Positions 35,383 to 47,106 of a stretch of 64,000 nt of DNA are shown piece after piece. The position numbers were made by a program, and so were the translations under genes. The stretch is taken from positions 1 to 64,000 of the forward strand of contig RWJK01001001.1 in assembly GCA_004335835.1 (NCBI GenBank), in the 5' to 3' direction. The stretch comes from Scenedesmus sp. ARA3 (lineage: Eukaryota; Chlorophyta; Chlorophyceae; Sphaeropleales; Scenedesmaceae). The notes beneath the pieces were generated by a model. It ran no database searches. It worked only from the letters and a program-made list of their open reading frames with translations, and was not told the DNA's origin. Positions within the stretch are counted from its first letter, which is position 1; every line of letters begins with the position of its first letter.

Positions 35383-37764
35383 ATGGACTCCGCAAAGCAG
35401 GCCGCAAACAAGGTGTCCGAGGCTGCAGGCCAGGTGAGTGCTGCTGTGGCTACTGCTGTTTTCACATAACAAGCATGTGTTGCACAGCTGCGGCTTGGTA
35501 CTTATGTGCTGCACTGCACAGCTTCAACACGATGTGCAGCACAGCTGCTGTTTAGAGCTGTGCTGTGCTGCATAATGTCATCATGGTGTGCACAGGCCTG
35601 ACATGCCAGCAGGACTGTGGCTAGGCATTGTCCTGCAAGCATATTCCTGCAGCATCAAAGCACACACAGCTGTGCCATCCCTTTCCAGGGCTACTGCTCA
35701 GCATGCCTGCTGCCAGCAGCTCTACTCCAGCCTTGTTCTGCCAGGAAGCTTCTTATCAGCTCCCAACTTGTCTCATCTGTCTGTGCTGTATCGTGCCCTG
35801 ACTTCACTGCGTGCCTGCCACACTGCTGCCACTGCTCTGCATCTCCTCCTTTGCCCCTGGCAGGCATATGATGCTGCCGCCAACACCCTGAAGGAGGCAG
35901 GCAACAAGATCAGCGAGGCAACCACCGGCGCACAGCACTCCGCATCCGAGACCGCCACCCAGGTACGGCGGAAGGTGGCTGGTGCTGCGTCTGCTTGAAT
36001 TGCTGGTGCTGCGTCTGCCCTTCCCATGTGCTGCTGCCTGCTGTTGATCGGCTGTCGGCTGCACTGTAAGGCATCGCTACTTGCTGGTGCAACCCTAACA
36101 CCTGCTCATGTGCTGGCCCTTGTCACCTTGCTGTGTCCCGCAACGGCCCAATGCCGTGCCGTGCTGGTGATGTTGTCTGCCTGTCGACGCCGGCGCTGCT
36201 TGTCTGCACCCTGATCCCTGCTTGTCTGTTGCCTTGTGCGTTATGTAATCACAGGCCCAGCACCGTGCCGGTGAGGCCATTGATTTTGCCAAGCGCAACA
36301 TGGGCCAGACTGCTAACAATCTGCCCCTGACCGACTGACGGAAGCCTGTGTGCAATGTGCCTTGCTCCATCTGTTGTCGCTGTGCAGGCTCAGCACCGCG
36401 CCGGTGCGGCCATTGACTCTGGCAAGCGCAACATGGGCCAGACTGCTGACAATCCGCCCTGACTGACTGACTGACTGACGTAAGCCTTTGACTTGCTGCA
36501 TCTGTTGTCACTTTGCAGGCTCAGCATCGCGCCGGTGAGGCCATTGACTCTGCCAAGCGCAACATGGGCCAGACCGCCAACAGTTGTGCCCTACTGACGC
36601 AATCCTGTGTGCTATGTCGTCTTGTTTCCGTGCAGGCCCAGCACCGCGCGGGTGAGGCCGTTGACTCTGCCAAGCGCAACATGGGCCAGACCGCCGAGCA
36701 GGCGCAGCACCGTGCAGGCGAGGCCGCTGACAAGACCAAGGCGCAGGCCACGGTGAGGCACTGTGGCGAAAACAGAATTTTTATTGTGCATCTGCTGTTT
36801 ATCGTTGCATGTTTGGTTGCCTGTCGGGCTGCTGCGGCACGTGCTGTTGCATTGGTCAGGCTGCTGACCAGACCAAGGCACAGGCCATGGTGAGGAAATG
36901 GCTTTAACAATGGCGTGTTACATGATATTAAGTGTGCCTGCTGGGGTGCTGCACATGCTGTTGCGTTGGCGAGGCCGTTGACCAGACCAAGGCGCAGGCC
37001 ACGGTGAGGCAGTGAGACGATGAACATAGTTGACTGTTGCATGTTTGGTCGCCTGCTGTTTACCGTTGCATGTTTGCTGTTTATTGTTGCATGTTTGGTT
37101 GCCTGCTGTTTATCGTTGCATGTTTAGTTGCCTGCGGTTTATCGTTGCATGTTTGATAATTGCCTGCTGGGCTGCTGCGGCACTTGCTGTTGCATTGATC
37201 AGGCTGTTGACCAGACCAAGGCACAGGCCATGGTGAGATGAGGGTTGAAATGGACCAAAATGAGAGTGGTGTGTGTTGCTGAGCTGTGTAGGCTGCTGAC
37301 TAGGGCAATGTGAAGATGATGAAGCTTTTGTGTTTCATACTGTAGTGATATGCACTACAGCCTGTGTTGGTTGCGCTGCTGCAGCGAGTGCTAAAGTGAT
37401 GTGTAGGCTGGAGAAACTGTGCGTGGTTTTGTAGTGATGTCTTGAAGGTGTTGGCCACTAGCCACCCGCAGTCATTCAGCCTACACAGCCCTGCGCGCGT
37501 GTGCCTGCAGTAATGGCAAGTGCTGCATTTTTACCAAATAATATGTGAGCGCGGCCACATATACACCTGCCTTCAACTCGCAATGCTGGGGTGTAGTAAC
37601 ACCTGTGCATCAAGATAGATTATGTGATTATTTGTTGACCTACTCAACGCCCATGTTTGCTGTTTCTGCTTTTGCTTTTGCTGCTGCTGCTGTTGCTGCA
37701 GTCTGCCAGCCACACCGTGCAGCACAAGGCTGATGACATCGCTGACAAGGCCCGTACCTCCTAA
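35383..37764 (+). CDS. LEA-like amphipathic-helix protein, 109-139 aa
   Basis: Exons: 35383-35433 (MDSAKQAANKVSEAAGQ), 35864-35962, 36636-36752, optional microexons 36860-36889, 36974-37003 and 37203-37232, and a last exon 37702-37764 ending KADDIADKARTS. All phases are 0. The product is Ala/Lys/Glu/Gln-rich with repeated units such as HRAGEAVDSAKRNMGQTAEQ and AADKTKAQAT, and no Cys or Trp. This is typical of group-3 LEA (LEA_4-type) desiccation/cold proteins, which fold into helices on membranes or proteins under water loss. No targeting signal is evident. The microexons each encode one A(A/V)DQTKAQA(M/T) unit and would lengthen the helix from 109 to 139 residues. Their use is unproved. Confidence 0.75.
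36255..36600 (+). repeat. three acceptor-side echoes of LEA exon 3
   Basis: CAG|GC(C/T)CAGCA(C/T)CG and ~60 following bases start at 36255, 36388 and 36519; the real exon is at 36636 (spacing 133, 131, 117). Each encodes a version of AQHRAGEAIDSAKRNMGQTA. The first two soon hit TGA; the third stays open in frame right into the real exon. Confidence 0.92.
36860..37232 (+). repeat. three 30-base LEA microexon candidates (donor-side echoes)
   Basis: At 36860-36889, 36974-37003 and 37203-37232 a 30-base copy of the exon-3 end lies between an AG and GTGAG. The parent has GGCGAG|GCCGCTGAC; copies 1 and 3 have mutated GAG to CAG, creating a better acceptor. All are phase 0 and open. Confidence 0.8.
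37038..37160. repeat. ~30-bp minisatellite in LEA intron
   Basis: GTTGCATGTTTG(G/A)TTGCCTG and the following C(G)GTTTATC repeat about five times between two microexon candidates. Confidence 0.88.
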
Positions 37765-39170
37765 ACAAGCCCATGTCACTCAAGCTCCCAGGCGTCCAAG
37801 CATCCCAGTGCTGTGACACCAGCCGGCCACCCTACTGCTTGACTTCATAGCAGGCGCCTGTATGTGTGCACGCATAGTGCCTGTGTGGGAGTTGTTGTGC
37901 CACTGTGGCTTGTATGCAGCGATCGTCGGCAAAGCTGTGTGATAATGCATAAGCGCGCAAAGCGCCAGGAAAAGCGCCAGCCAACGACGCTGTACTGGTG
38001 GTGGCTGAGTTTGTTGTTTGTGCAATTGCATGGTTGCTGGGTTGAAACCTGTGTAAGGAAAAGAACTGTGATCATTTCTGGGAGATTTTGATCTGCAGAT
38101 ATGATGTAGGTACTCGAACAGCGGCAACAAACGGAATTTCAGAGCAGAGCAAGTAACAAACTTCTGATTGTGGCACATATGGAAAATGTGTGCAGACTAC
38201 GGTGCGGCACTGGCGGCTGGCAGCAGGGGCCCCTCCCGGGAGTGATAGTCATCTCAACACCCGGCTGTGCTGGTGCTGCAGAACGGCACATCAATATATT
38301 GGACAGCCGTTAATGCCAGGCAGGTGATCACCGCAAAAAAACCTGTCACATATGTGTCCATGCGTGAACATGCAGCTGCAGCAGATGCATGCAGCTTGAC
38401 ACACCACCACAGCGTGGGCCTGCGCCACACAGAATCTTTATCAAACCACACAGCCGGCGCCCTGCCCTGCCGGTGTACAAACATGCCAGTGCACTGTTGG
38501 CATGTGCTGTGCTCTTCGCACTGCTGACTGCCATTGTAAAGCAGCGTGCATGAAAGGCTGCACGTGAATCACTGTGAAGTGAGCATGCCTTCAGATGTAA
38601 CAATGTAACAAGTGCCTGGATCATAGCCGTTGGCGTAACGGGATATACATATAATGAAATATTCATTGAGGTGGACCCCTCCGCTGCCAGGGGAACAAGC
38701 TCGGCAAAGAAAGCAGAAGGCAGCATGCCTGCAGCTAAACTGGTCATAAGGCAGCATTGAGACCACAGTCAGCACCACAGTGCGTGCTGCGGCGGCGCAC
38801 TGCTGTAGGTGTGGCAGTACACTGCAAATCGCGCGCAAAACGGAACATACACTGCCAGTGCGGTGCACATCACCTGCATGTGCCTGTCCTGCGAGTGTAC
38901 AAACAAGCGCCAGCAAAACCATAGTACATGACATGCACGCAAGCCACAGTAATTAACACTGTTTCTGCTGAGCAGCCAAATGCATGTACTACACAGCTCA
39001 GTACTACAACCCTGCACGCACAAAGCTGCAGTACAGCAGGTAAACGCCGCTGCATGATGTGCCAACCCTGCAGCCACGGAGGCACCAGTCTGCACACAAT
39101 ACATTGTGTTGATACAATCCTGCCAATGAACAAACGTTGTATGCTGCTGAAGGCTCCAGCAAATGGCATG

Positions 39171-39377
39171 CTGCCACCCCAGGGCACTGCTGGCATGCAG
39201 CACATGGCGGGCTCAGGAACGCAGTAATTCAGCCATCGGATGGCAGAGCACGCATGCCGGCGGTTTGAAAACAAGCTGTCCCCAGGGCACTGCTGGCATG
39301 CTTGCAGCACATGGCCGGCTCAGGAACGCAGCAAGTCAGATGGCCGAGCGCACATGCCAGCGGTTAAAAACAAGCCG
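39171..39377. repeat. tandem duplication, ~106 bp period
   Basis: CCCAGGGCACTGCTGGCATG, GGCTCAGGAACGCAG and AAAACAAGC recur in the same order in two adjacent units with several substitutions. Confidence 0.88.
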
Positions 39378-40179
39378 TGTTCTAGGCAATCGATGCAGCT
39401 GCATACTCAACAACGGCATCTGTGCGCGCGCCTGGTTCGACTCAACGCGCGAAAGGCGCATTACAAGCACAAGCAAGCAGGCATGCTGCTGCCTGACAGA
39501 AGCAGCCGAGAGCCAACCCAGCAACCCTTTTTTCCAGCAACCCTTACAGCCAACCCCACCCACGTTCTGCAGAACAACATACATACCAGACGCACCTGGT
39601 GCAAGCCTGTGGTGCAGCATATGCGAGCAAACACAGCAATGCGTGTGCCCGGGTGACACCAGCTGAACTCTGCGCATTCAGCTGGGTCACCCAGTCAGCA
39701 GCTACCAAAGTAGTTGCTTTATAGTGGGGGCGTGTGCCCAGTGCAACTGGCCACAGGCCCACACTCTAAAGGGGCAAGCAAGGCTCATGGGGTCACAGCA
39801 TCAATGCATAGAAGCCGGCCGACTCAACTGCTGGCTGCAGATACCCTGCATGCCTGGCGCTGCGGAGCAATGCCTCACAGCATACTTTGGGCTGAAACAC
39901 ATCATGCATTGTAACTACATTCAGATATGCCATCAAAACATCTCTGTGACACTGTAGGCCCTCAGCAATGCCGATGCAGCACTGCCGTCTAGCCTTGCAC
40001 CTCCAGCATACAGCACATGTGTACAGAGCCAGTCCTGAGAGCTGCAACACAAAGCAAACAATGCATCCCCATGCCAACAACCCCAACAAAAGCTGCCAAT
40101 AGCACAACACAAACCAGCTGCAGCTGCAGGCCCGGTGCAATGACCTGCATCTGTGCACAAGCCCCACAGCACAACCAGC

Positions 40180-40380
40180 TCAAGCAAGCAGGCATGCTGC
40201 TGCCTGACAGGGGCTGCCAAGAGCCAACCCAGCACCCGCCGACCTGCGGCTGTGCACAGTTCCCCTGAGTATAACACGCAGGCAAGCAGGCAGCACAGGC
40301 AAGCAGGCATGCTGCTGCCTGACAGGGGCTGCCACGAGCCAACCCAGCAACCCTTCAGCAGACCCCACTCACGTTCTGCA
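40180..40380. repeat. repeat unit AAGCAGGCATGCTGCTGCCTG
   Basis: AGCAGGCATGCTGCTGCCTG, then ACAGGGGCTGCCA and GAGCCAACCCAGCA, occurs near 40188 and 40300, and a related copy near 39476. The first two are ~115 bp apart. Confidence 0.85.
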
Positions 40381-40435
40381 GAGTAAAACACATACCAGAC
40401 GCCCAATAGCCAACCCAGGACCCGACGACCTGCAT

Positions 40436-40745
40436 GTGTACACAAGCCCCCAGAGTACAACAGGCGCACCCACACACTGCAACTCTGCAAGCATGCATGT
40501 GTGCGCAAGCCCCCAGAATACTACAAACGCACCCACACACTGCAACTCTGCAAGCATGCATCTGTGTACAAGCCCCGCAGCGCAACAACCACACCCACAT
40601 ACTGCAACTATGGGAGCATGCATCTGTGTACAAGCCCCCACAGCACAACAACCACACCCACACACTGCAACTATGGGAGCATGCATCTGTGTACAAGCCC
40701 CCACAGCACAGCAACTACACCCACACACTGCCACGCTGCGAGCAT
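40436..40745. repeat. ~62-bp minisatellite, five units
   Basis: The unit runs GTGTACAAGCCCCCACAGCA, CACCCACACACTGCAACT, then GGGAGCATGCATCT. Five units follow head to tail with 80-95% apparent identity. No unrelated spacers occur, so it is a minisatellite rather than a CRISPR-like array. Confidence 0.92.
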
Positions 40746-42733
40746 GCCGCCGGCATGAGTTCAGACTGATGACTGGAATCTGCAGCTTCCCAGATGCTGC
40801 ATTTCGCTACTGCGGATACAAAGATGCTGCTCAGCAAAGCAACCGACAAATACCCATCTAGTAATAACACCTGCTGCACCTGGCGTATGTGCAAACCCCA
40901 CTCGCTGCGGCATCTGATAAGCATGCAGCCGGCATGCGTCCACTTGATTGGCAGCTGCAGCTTCTCACATGCTGCTTTGAGCTATTCACCCACCCACCAG
41001 AGCAACTCCCCAACAGCCACCTATAACAACACCTGGAGCATCCCCACACGTGGCAGCATCCGTTGAGCCACACCAGTGAGTCGTGTATCAGTATAACAGC
41101 AGCTGCAGCCACAACCAGCTCTGTCACAACAGCTGGCCAGAGGCTGCAAATAGCCCAAGTCCTTGGATTGCACACGATTAGCAGTACCACATGAATGTCT
41201 GCTCATATGACACAACTCCAAGAGCCAGGCGGTTGCGGATGACAGTAGTGACATACAACAGCAGCAGCAGCAGCCTAGTAACTCGTTACTATCATGAGAG
41301 ACCGCCCACACAAGCTGATGCCTTGCTGGTAGATGCCCCTGGGAGTGCCAAGGAACACTGAGGAGCCTCCTGCAGGACAATGCAACACAGAGATAACCTG
41401 CACAGGCACTGCAACACAGATTAAACCTGAGCCACAACACTGCAACACATTGTAACCTGAGCCACAGCCATACCCCCGCAGCTCTGCTGCCAACGTTCAC
41501 AGCACAAGCCAACACACCTGCAGTGCCTGTGACTCTCACATTTGGACAGCTGCCGCTGGTAGCACCAACATGACCTCAAAGCATGACAAGCAAAGAATGG
41601 GTCAGCTCTTGCTTGCAACACAAACACACGTGGCTCTGGCGTTCACGTTGCAAAAGCCACATGCATGTTTGTATCAATACATCGCCACCACTGTGGTCCT
41701 GAAGCATTGTAACACCTGTACCATCTGCAACCCACACAGAGAGGGCTTCAAGAGGGCAGCTCAGCGCCAGAAACTCCTGAATCTTCCAGCAGAAAGCACA
41801 GTACCATCAATGCTATAGGTGCTGCAATATACTTACAGCACAGCCTGGTGCCGCAAGCATGTGGAGCTCAAGCCCCCCGCAAGAGATGGACACAAGGCTG
41901 CAGGTATGAGCGCTCATGCGCGCGCGAGATACTACACAGTGTACACCCACACGCAATGCACCTGCAACGCCGACAGAAGAAGTAGTACTAGACAATGGTG
42001 CCGGCAACGGCCCAGCCACTAAACCCACCATCGCAGAAACGCCGTCATCCTCACATGCTGCGCAACCAATAACTCAATAGTAGGGCAGCAATTACGCCAG
42101 CCATTTCTGCACACTTCATTGTGCCTGTTGTGCAGTGTGTTTTTCTTTTCTTTTTTCTATTTCCCCTTCAGCCGTACGTATACAACCAGCAGCTGCTAGC
42201 CCAGCTTGTTGCAGCAAGCAACATGCAGGGCCAGCAGCAGTGGTACAAGTGCGCAATCGGATGTGTGCAGTAATGTCAAGACTCTGCTACTGCCGGCTCA
42301 AACACACAATGCAGTGCTGACATGAACACGCAAGAATAGCAATACGCAATGCATACAATGCAGCTGCTGGCAACTCAACTGCCAGCTCGCAAGCCAGATG
42401 CAGGGATCAGCTGTCGAGCTGACCTCAAGCTCTGCGTTCGGTGCACAGTACGTATGCACGTACTGTAGCCGCTGAATACTAAACAATCAGCCAGCATGCA
42501 AGGTCAACAGCCATGCCGTACTATTCAATGCCAATACCCCAGACGCACACCAGCCACCAACCCGAGGCACACAGGCCTACAGCCAAACCGCTGCTACAGA
42601 TCCCTTACACCTGTCTGCAGAGCAGCCTGTAGATGCAGGCACTAACACAAATCACGACAGCCACATTCTACATCAAGCAGGCGCTATGGCATGCAGCAGT
42701 CTGCCAGCAGCACAGCAGATGTCTGGCAACACA

Positions 42734-43400
42734 AGCATTGCAGTCTGAGGCACAAACAGCACGCAGTTCTTACGTGGGCGGGTACACCAACAGATGCTCT
42801 ATGCTGTAGTGCTGTGTAGTTGCAACACACTGCCACTCAACAGGCAGGCTCGTCAATCATTCACTCGACACGTTGCTGCTGTGAGAGCATGCAACACCAG
42901 ACCCGTCCCAGCAGTGCTAGATACCATCATGTGTTGCATGGCTGCTTCAAGCACACACCATTGCAGTCTGAAGCACAAACAGCATGCAGTTCTTACGTGG
43001 GCCAGTACAACAAAAGATGCTCTATGCTGTAGTGCTGTGTAGTTGCAACACTGCCACTCAACAGGCAGGCTCATCAATCATTCACTCGACACGTTGCTGC
43101 TGTGAGAGCATGCTACACCAGACCCGTCCCAGCAGTGCTAGATACTATCATGTGTTGCATGGCTGCTTTAAGCACACACCATTGCAGTCTGAGGCACACA
43201 CAGCATGCAGTTCTTACGTGGGCGGGTACAACAACAGATGCTCTACGCTGTAGTGCTGTGTAGTTGCAACATACTGCCACTCAACAGGCAGGCTCGTCAA
43301 TCAATAAATCGGCGCATTGCTGCTGTGAGAGCATGCAACACCAGACCCGTCCCAGCAGTAATCAAGTATCATCAGGCGTCGCATGGCTGCTGCAAGCAAA
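42734..43400. repeat. ~222-bp tandem repeat, three units
   Basis: CAGTTCTTACGTGGGC starts at about 42764, 42987 and 43208. The rest of each unit (ATGCTCTA(T/C)GCTGTAGTGC, CACTCAACAGGCAGGCTC, CACCAGACCCGTCCCAGCAG) keeps order, with few differences. The third unit loses its last part. Confidence 0.92.
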
Positions 43401-43600
43401 CACAACAGAACACAGCTCAACATGGGCGCTGAACAGACAGCGAGTTGGAGCATAGTTCCTTCAGTTTTTCGATGGCGCAACACCATAAGCATGGCTGCTG
43501 CAAGCAAACACAATAGAACACAGCTCAACATGGCTGCTGAACAGACAGCGAGTTGGAGCATAGTTCCTTCAGTTTTTCAATGGCACAACACCAAAAGAAA
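43383..43600. repeat. 109-bp tandem duplication
   Basis: ATGGCTGCTGCAAGCAAACA, ACAGACAGCGAGTTGGAGC and ATAGTTCCTTCAGTTTTTC occur in two consecutive units just after the 222-bp repeat. Confidence 0.92.
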
Positions 43601-43850
43601 CAGTGCAGCTGTACCAGTGCTTGCAGGAAAGCCCTGGCAATTGCCGCAGCCCTAGATGCTTGCAGGAAACACCCTAACCTCACACACCGAAGCCCTTCGC
43701 TTGCAGGAAACCTGGATGAGCGCCACAAGCGGCTCTGCAGGAAATCACACTCATCCACACAAAGAAACGCATGAAAAACGAGCCATTTGCCTCAGAGCAA
43801 CACACAATCTTTCAAGTGTGTGCAGCTGTCTGCAGCAGAAACTGCCAGCG

Positions 43851-46433
43851 CTAAACAGCCCTGTTGTTGGCAGACGGGCTGCTGCTGCTGCTGCCTTGCA
43901 CATGCAGCCATGCAGCGTCATCAGCCAGCAGCAGAGGCTGCGGCACATGCAGCAGCCCTGCAGCCGCCTCAAGCAGTGGGTATGCACCGTAAGCATGCGC
44001 CACCACAGTTGAACTTGGCAGGCCAGCAGGTCCGGTCAAGTGCTGTGGCAGCAGTGCATGCTGGTAGCTTCCAACCGGGCCTGGCGCGAACGCAGCCTCT
44101 GTTGTGACTGCTGAGCCAGCCATGGTACTGGTTCCTGCAAAGCTGTGTGGCCCTGGTGCAGCTGCTGGCGCTGCAAACCCGTACCCCACCTGCTGCTGCT
44201 GCTGCAGGCACTGCAGCTCCTGGCTCACATTCTCAAACTCCGCATACAGCTCTGCAAGCCGCTGCGCCAGCAGTGCCGGTGCCGGTGCTGCTGCTGCGTG
44301 CTGAGGCACAGCAGTCAGTGGCAGAGCCTGCTCAGGCAGTGCAGCAGCAGGCACTGCTACAGAGCTGGTGAAGCTGTAGCTGGCATGTCGGCATGCTGCT
44401 GCAGCAGCATCACTAGCAGTAGCCAGCTGCTGCAGCAGTCCACCCAGCGCCCCTGCAGCTGCAGCGGTGCTGCTGGGCATGCAGCAGTGGCCCATTGGCA
44501 GCATGCTGCAGGCACTTGCAGGAACTGCAGTGCCAACGCGCTGCATGCTGCTGGGGCTTGCAGGAACAGCAGCATCCAGTATGCTGTGCACCAGCTCATC
44601 ACCCAGTGCTGCTGCAGCTGCCTCATAATGTGCAGCAGCTGCCTGCTGCTGCTGCCACGACAGCTGCGTGAAGCTGGCGGCAGGGCAGGTGGCACACGCC
44701 GGTGCTGCTGCTGCTGCTGCATCTGGCTGGCAGAAAGGGCTCCCAGCATCCACAGGTGCAGCAGCTGCACCTGTGCCTGCTGCTGTTGTGGTATTAAGCT
44801 CCTCCATCACTGCTTCAACTCCTGCTGCTGTCAGCTCTTGCTCAATCCACTGCTCCAACAGGACCTCCAAATCCAACTCGTCTTCCGGAGCGTTTGCAAT
44901 CACTGCTGCTGCTGGCGACATCGGCAGCGGCGCGGCAGCAGCAAGGTAGCTGCAATCTATGCTGCTGCCTGCACTGGCCTGACCCTTACTGCTGCTGCTG
45001 CTGGCACGGTCAGGAGAGAGCAGGTGTGTGCTGCTGTTGCTGCTGCTGTCTGCCTTGTACAGTCCTTCGCTCACTACTGTGCACTGCATCTGCATCATCT
45101 GCGCAGCAGAAGGCGCTGGCAGCGCTTTGACTGCCACCCACACATCATCAAATGCATTGCCTGCATCATCAACAGCAGCAGCCTCTGCCAGCACAGCTGG
45201 CTGGTAGCAAGCGCACTGGTGCTGGCCTGGTGTGCAGCAGCTGGGCTGCTGCTGCTGCTCTGTGTGTTTACTGCAGGTGCGCCTCTTGATGAGAGCTGCG
45301 CGGCAGCTCCTGCAGGACAGCAGCAGCAATAGCAGCAGCAGCAGCAATAGCAGCAGAAGCAGGGGTTGGCACACCGTCTGCTATGGGCGACACTGCCTGG
45401 TAAGGCAGTGTTTAGGGGTAGGGATCACCTGCAATGCTTGCAACAGCCATCCAAGATTTGCAAGGCAATCAGGCTGCTGCAGCTGCTTAGCTGGCAGGGG
45501 CTGCTACTCACAAACACTGGTGGATGCAGCATCAACGAGATACTGCTGCTGCTGCTACTGCTGCTGCTGCTCACCTCTTGCCTGCCTGGAATCGGCTCAG
45601 CGGCTCCACCTTGCCGCACTGCTGGCAGTAGCGGAACAGCCCAGGCCCTGCGCCCTTGATGGAGATGGCATCGGCCTGCAGGACAACAGCAGCAACAACA
45701 GCATGTCGCAGAGCACCGCATGCAGCTGCAGCTTGAGAGGCATTGGAAATGCATATGCCGTGCTGCATTACTGCTGCCCTTGCATAGTGCATTTCCTGCT
45801 GCATGGCTTGAGGGGCCCTTTGGGTTGCACTGCACAGCCATGGGGTTGGGCCTGCAGTGTGGCAGAAACTTGAACAACTGCTTCCCTGCAGTCCGTTGAC
45901 AAACCACAGATATGAAATGTGTTATTCACCTTGATGTGGTCAGGGCAGAGCTTCTTCCTCAGGCAGTAGGGCTTGTGCAGCGCCAGCAGGTCCACAGTAC
46001 ATCCCACTGCCTGCAGGACAGGACACATGCAACCATAGCAGTATTCAGCACATCAGCCTGGTTTTGGAGGCGACTGTGGGATGACAACACTGCAACATTT
46101 GACTGCCAAAAGCAGGAGCTTGCGGATGGCATGCAGCAGCTGCAGCCGCTGCAGTGAGCTGCTGCTCTGCAGCGCAGAACACATCGCCTGGGCTTCACCC
46201 TAACCTGGTCTGACACTGAAGGTTGGTGTGTGAATGAGACAAGACATCGAGTATCTAACGAACAACATGCTTCTGCACACACATTTTGCACGGTGTGCTC
46301 AGACAGCTGTTTCAAAGCGATGCACTGCCCACTGAAACTCAGCCTCAACCTCCCACAGCACGTGACCTGGTCCCTTGCCGAGAAACCCTGTTCCTACCTT
46401 GCACTCCCTCTTCTTGGCGCAGCAGGCAATCAT
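43851..46433 (-). CDS. SBP-box (squamosa-promoter-binding-like) transcription factor, about 558 aa
   Basis: Sense exons: 46433-46398 (MIACCAKKRECK), 46010-45930, 45675-45575 and 45309-43851; phases 0, 0 and 2 match. The SBP domain spans residues ~11-90 across four exons: CKAVGC, then KKLCPDH, FRYCQQCGKVEPLSRFQAGK, then RSCRAALIKRR. The first zinc site (C-x4-C ... C-x2-H) is intact. In the second, the usual CQQC-x3-H has Glu where His is expected (CQQCGKVE), a missing ligand. SBP proteins bind GTAC-core DNA in the nucleus. The long C-terminal part is Ala/Ser-rich, with an acidic patch (EDELDLEVLLEQWIEQEL) and a short heptad-like helix (LLAQRLAELYAEFENVSQEL, ~420-445). The start may be extended by an unseen 5' exon. 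No junction echoes are found here. Confidence 0.85.
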
Positions 46434-47106
46434 AAGCTTGAACTGTCCGTGTAGTCGTGGTGGTCTGCAAAGCGTGCCACGGTGGGAGGAGAAGGGTTGG
46501 AGAGTAAAAGTTCACTCACACAAGGTGTCGAACAGGTCCCATAGGCGCCTTTGACGCAGGCGTGTAAGGACGCGTCGGTGATTTTTTCTGTGGTGTGTAA
46601 CGATTACATCCAAACATGCAGCTGCGCCGTGTGGTGGCAAGAACTGCGTCTGAATTCAACCACGCTGCGTTGGTTGTACTGTTTTGGAGGCGCCACATAT
46701 CGCCTTGAACAACTTCACATACTCTCACCTTCAACTTAAAGGTGGCTGACCGTACCCACTGATGGGCTGCTCACGTTTGCAGCAAAGACAACATTGGTGG
46801 CCTAGTCTAGCGCTGTTACGGTGTCTTCTGTCTGGACTATGCTGAAGCAAAGAATCGCAACACATCACAGCAGCATCCTAGTCCTGGGTCTGCCATGACT
46901 TTGATGCGATGCGAACCGAAGCGCGGATTCGCTGGAAACCCTAACCTCCAAGGGTTCCAAGGGTTTTTGTGCTCTGGCGAATTTGCTGAAAGGAGCATTG
47001 CACTTCAACCTGAATTTCCATTTTTGTTGGTTCTGATAAAGCTTTCGGTGGGCGCCCAGTGCCACTCACTACGTCGACAAGTGCAGCAGCACGCATACTG
47101 GTAGAC
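46434..47106. other. divergent promoter region between SBP and BTB genes
   Basis: A 670-bp stretch upstream of both genes. Sequence between ~46,860 and 47,060 lacks the usual CAG bias. No binding site can be assigned with confidence. Confidence 0.4.

Larger units (their letters stand above)
37765..43850. other. 6.1 kb intergenic, repeat-rich, no gene seen
   Basis: It lies between the convergent LEA (+) and SBP (-) genes. It is CA-rich on the plus strand and packed with short tandem duplications (39171-39377, 40180-40380, 40436-40745, 42734-43400, 43383-43600). Between repeats I see no domain or exon set. The repeats resemble the echo units in length, so they may be decayed remains of the same process without a coding parent. 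Confidence 0.5.

Noticed and set aside
40436..40745. Regular repeats that could suggest a CRISPR-like array
   Set aside because: Units are head-to-tail with no unique spacers, and the window is eukaryotic.
44145..45332. Long plus-strand open frame (395 codons)
   Set aside because: Antisense to the SBP factor exon; Cys/Leu-rich composition is the complement of Gln/Ala/Ser coding triplets.
46930..46970. Telomere-like CCCTAAC text
   Set aside because: A single occurrence inside unique sequence; not repeated.
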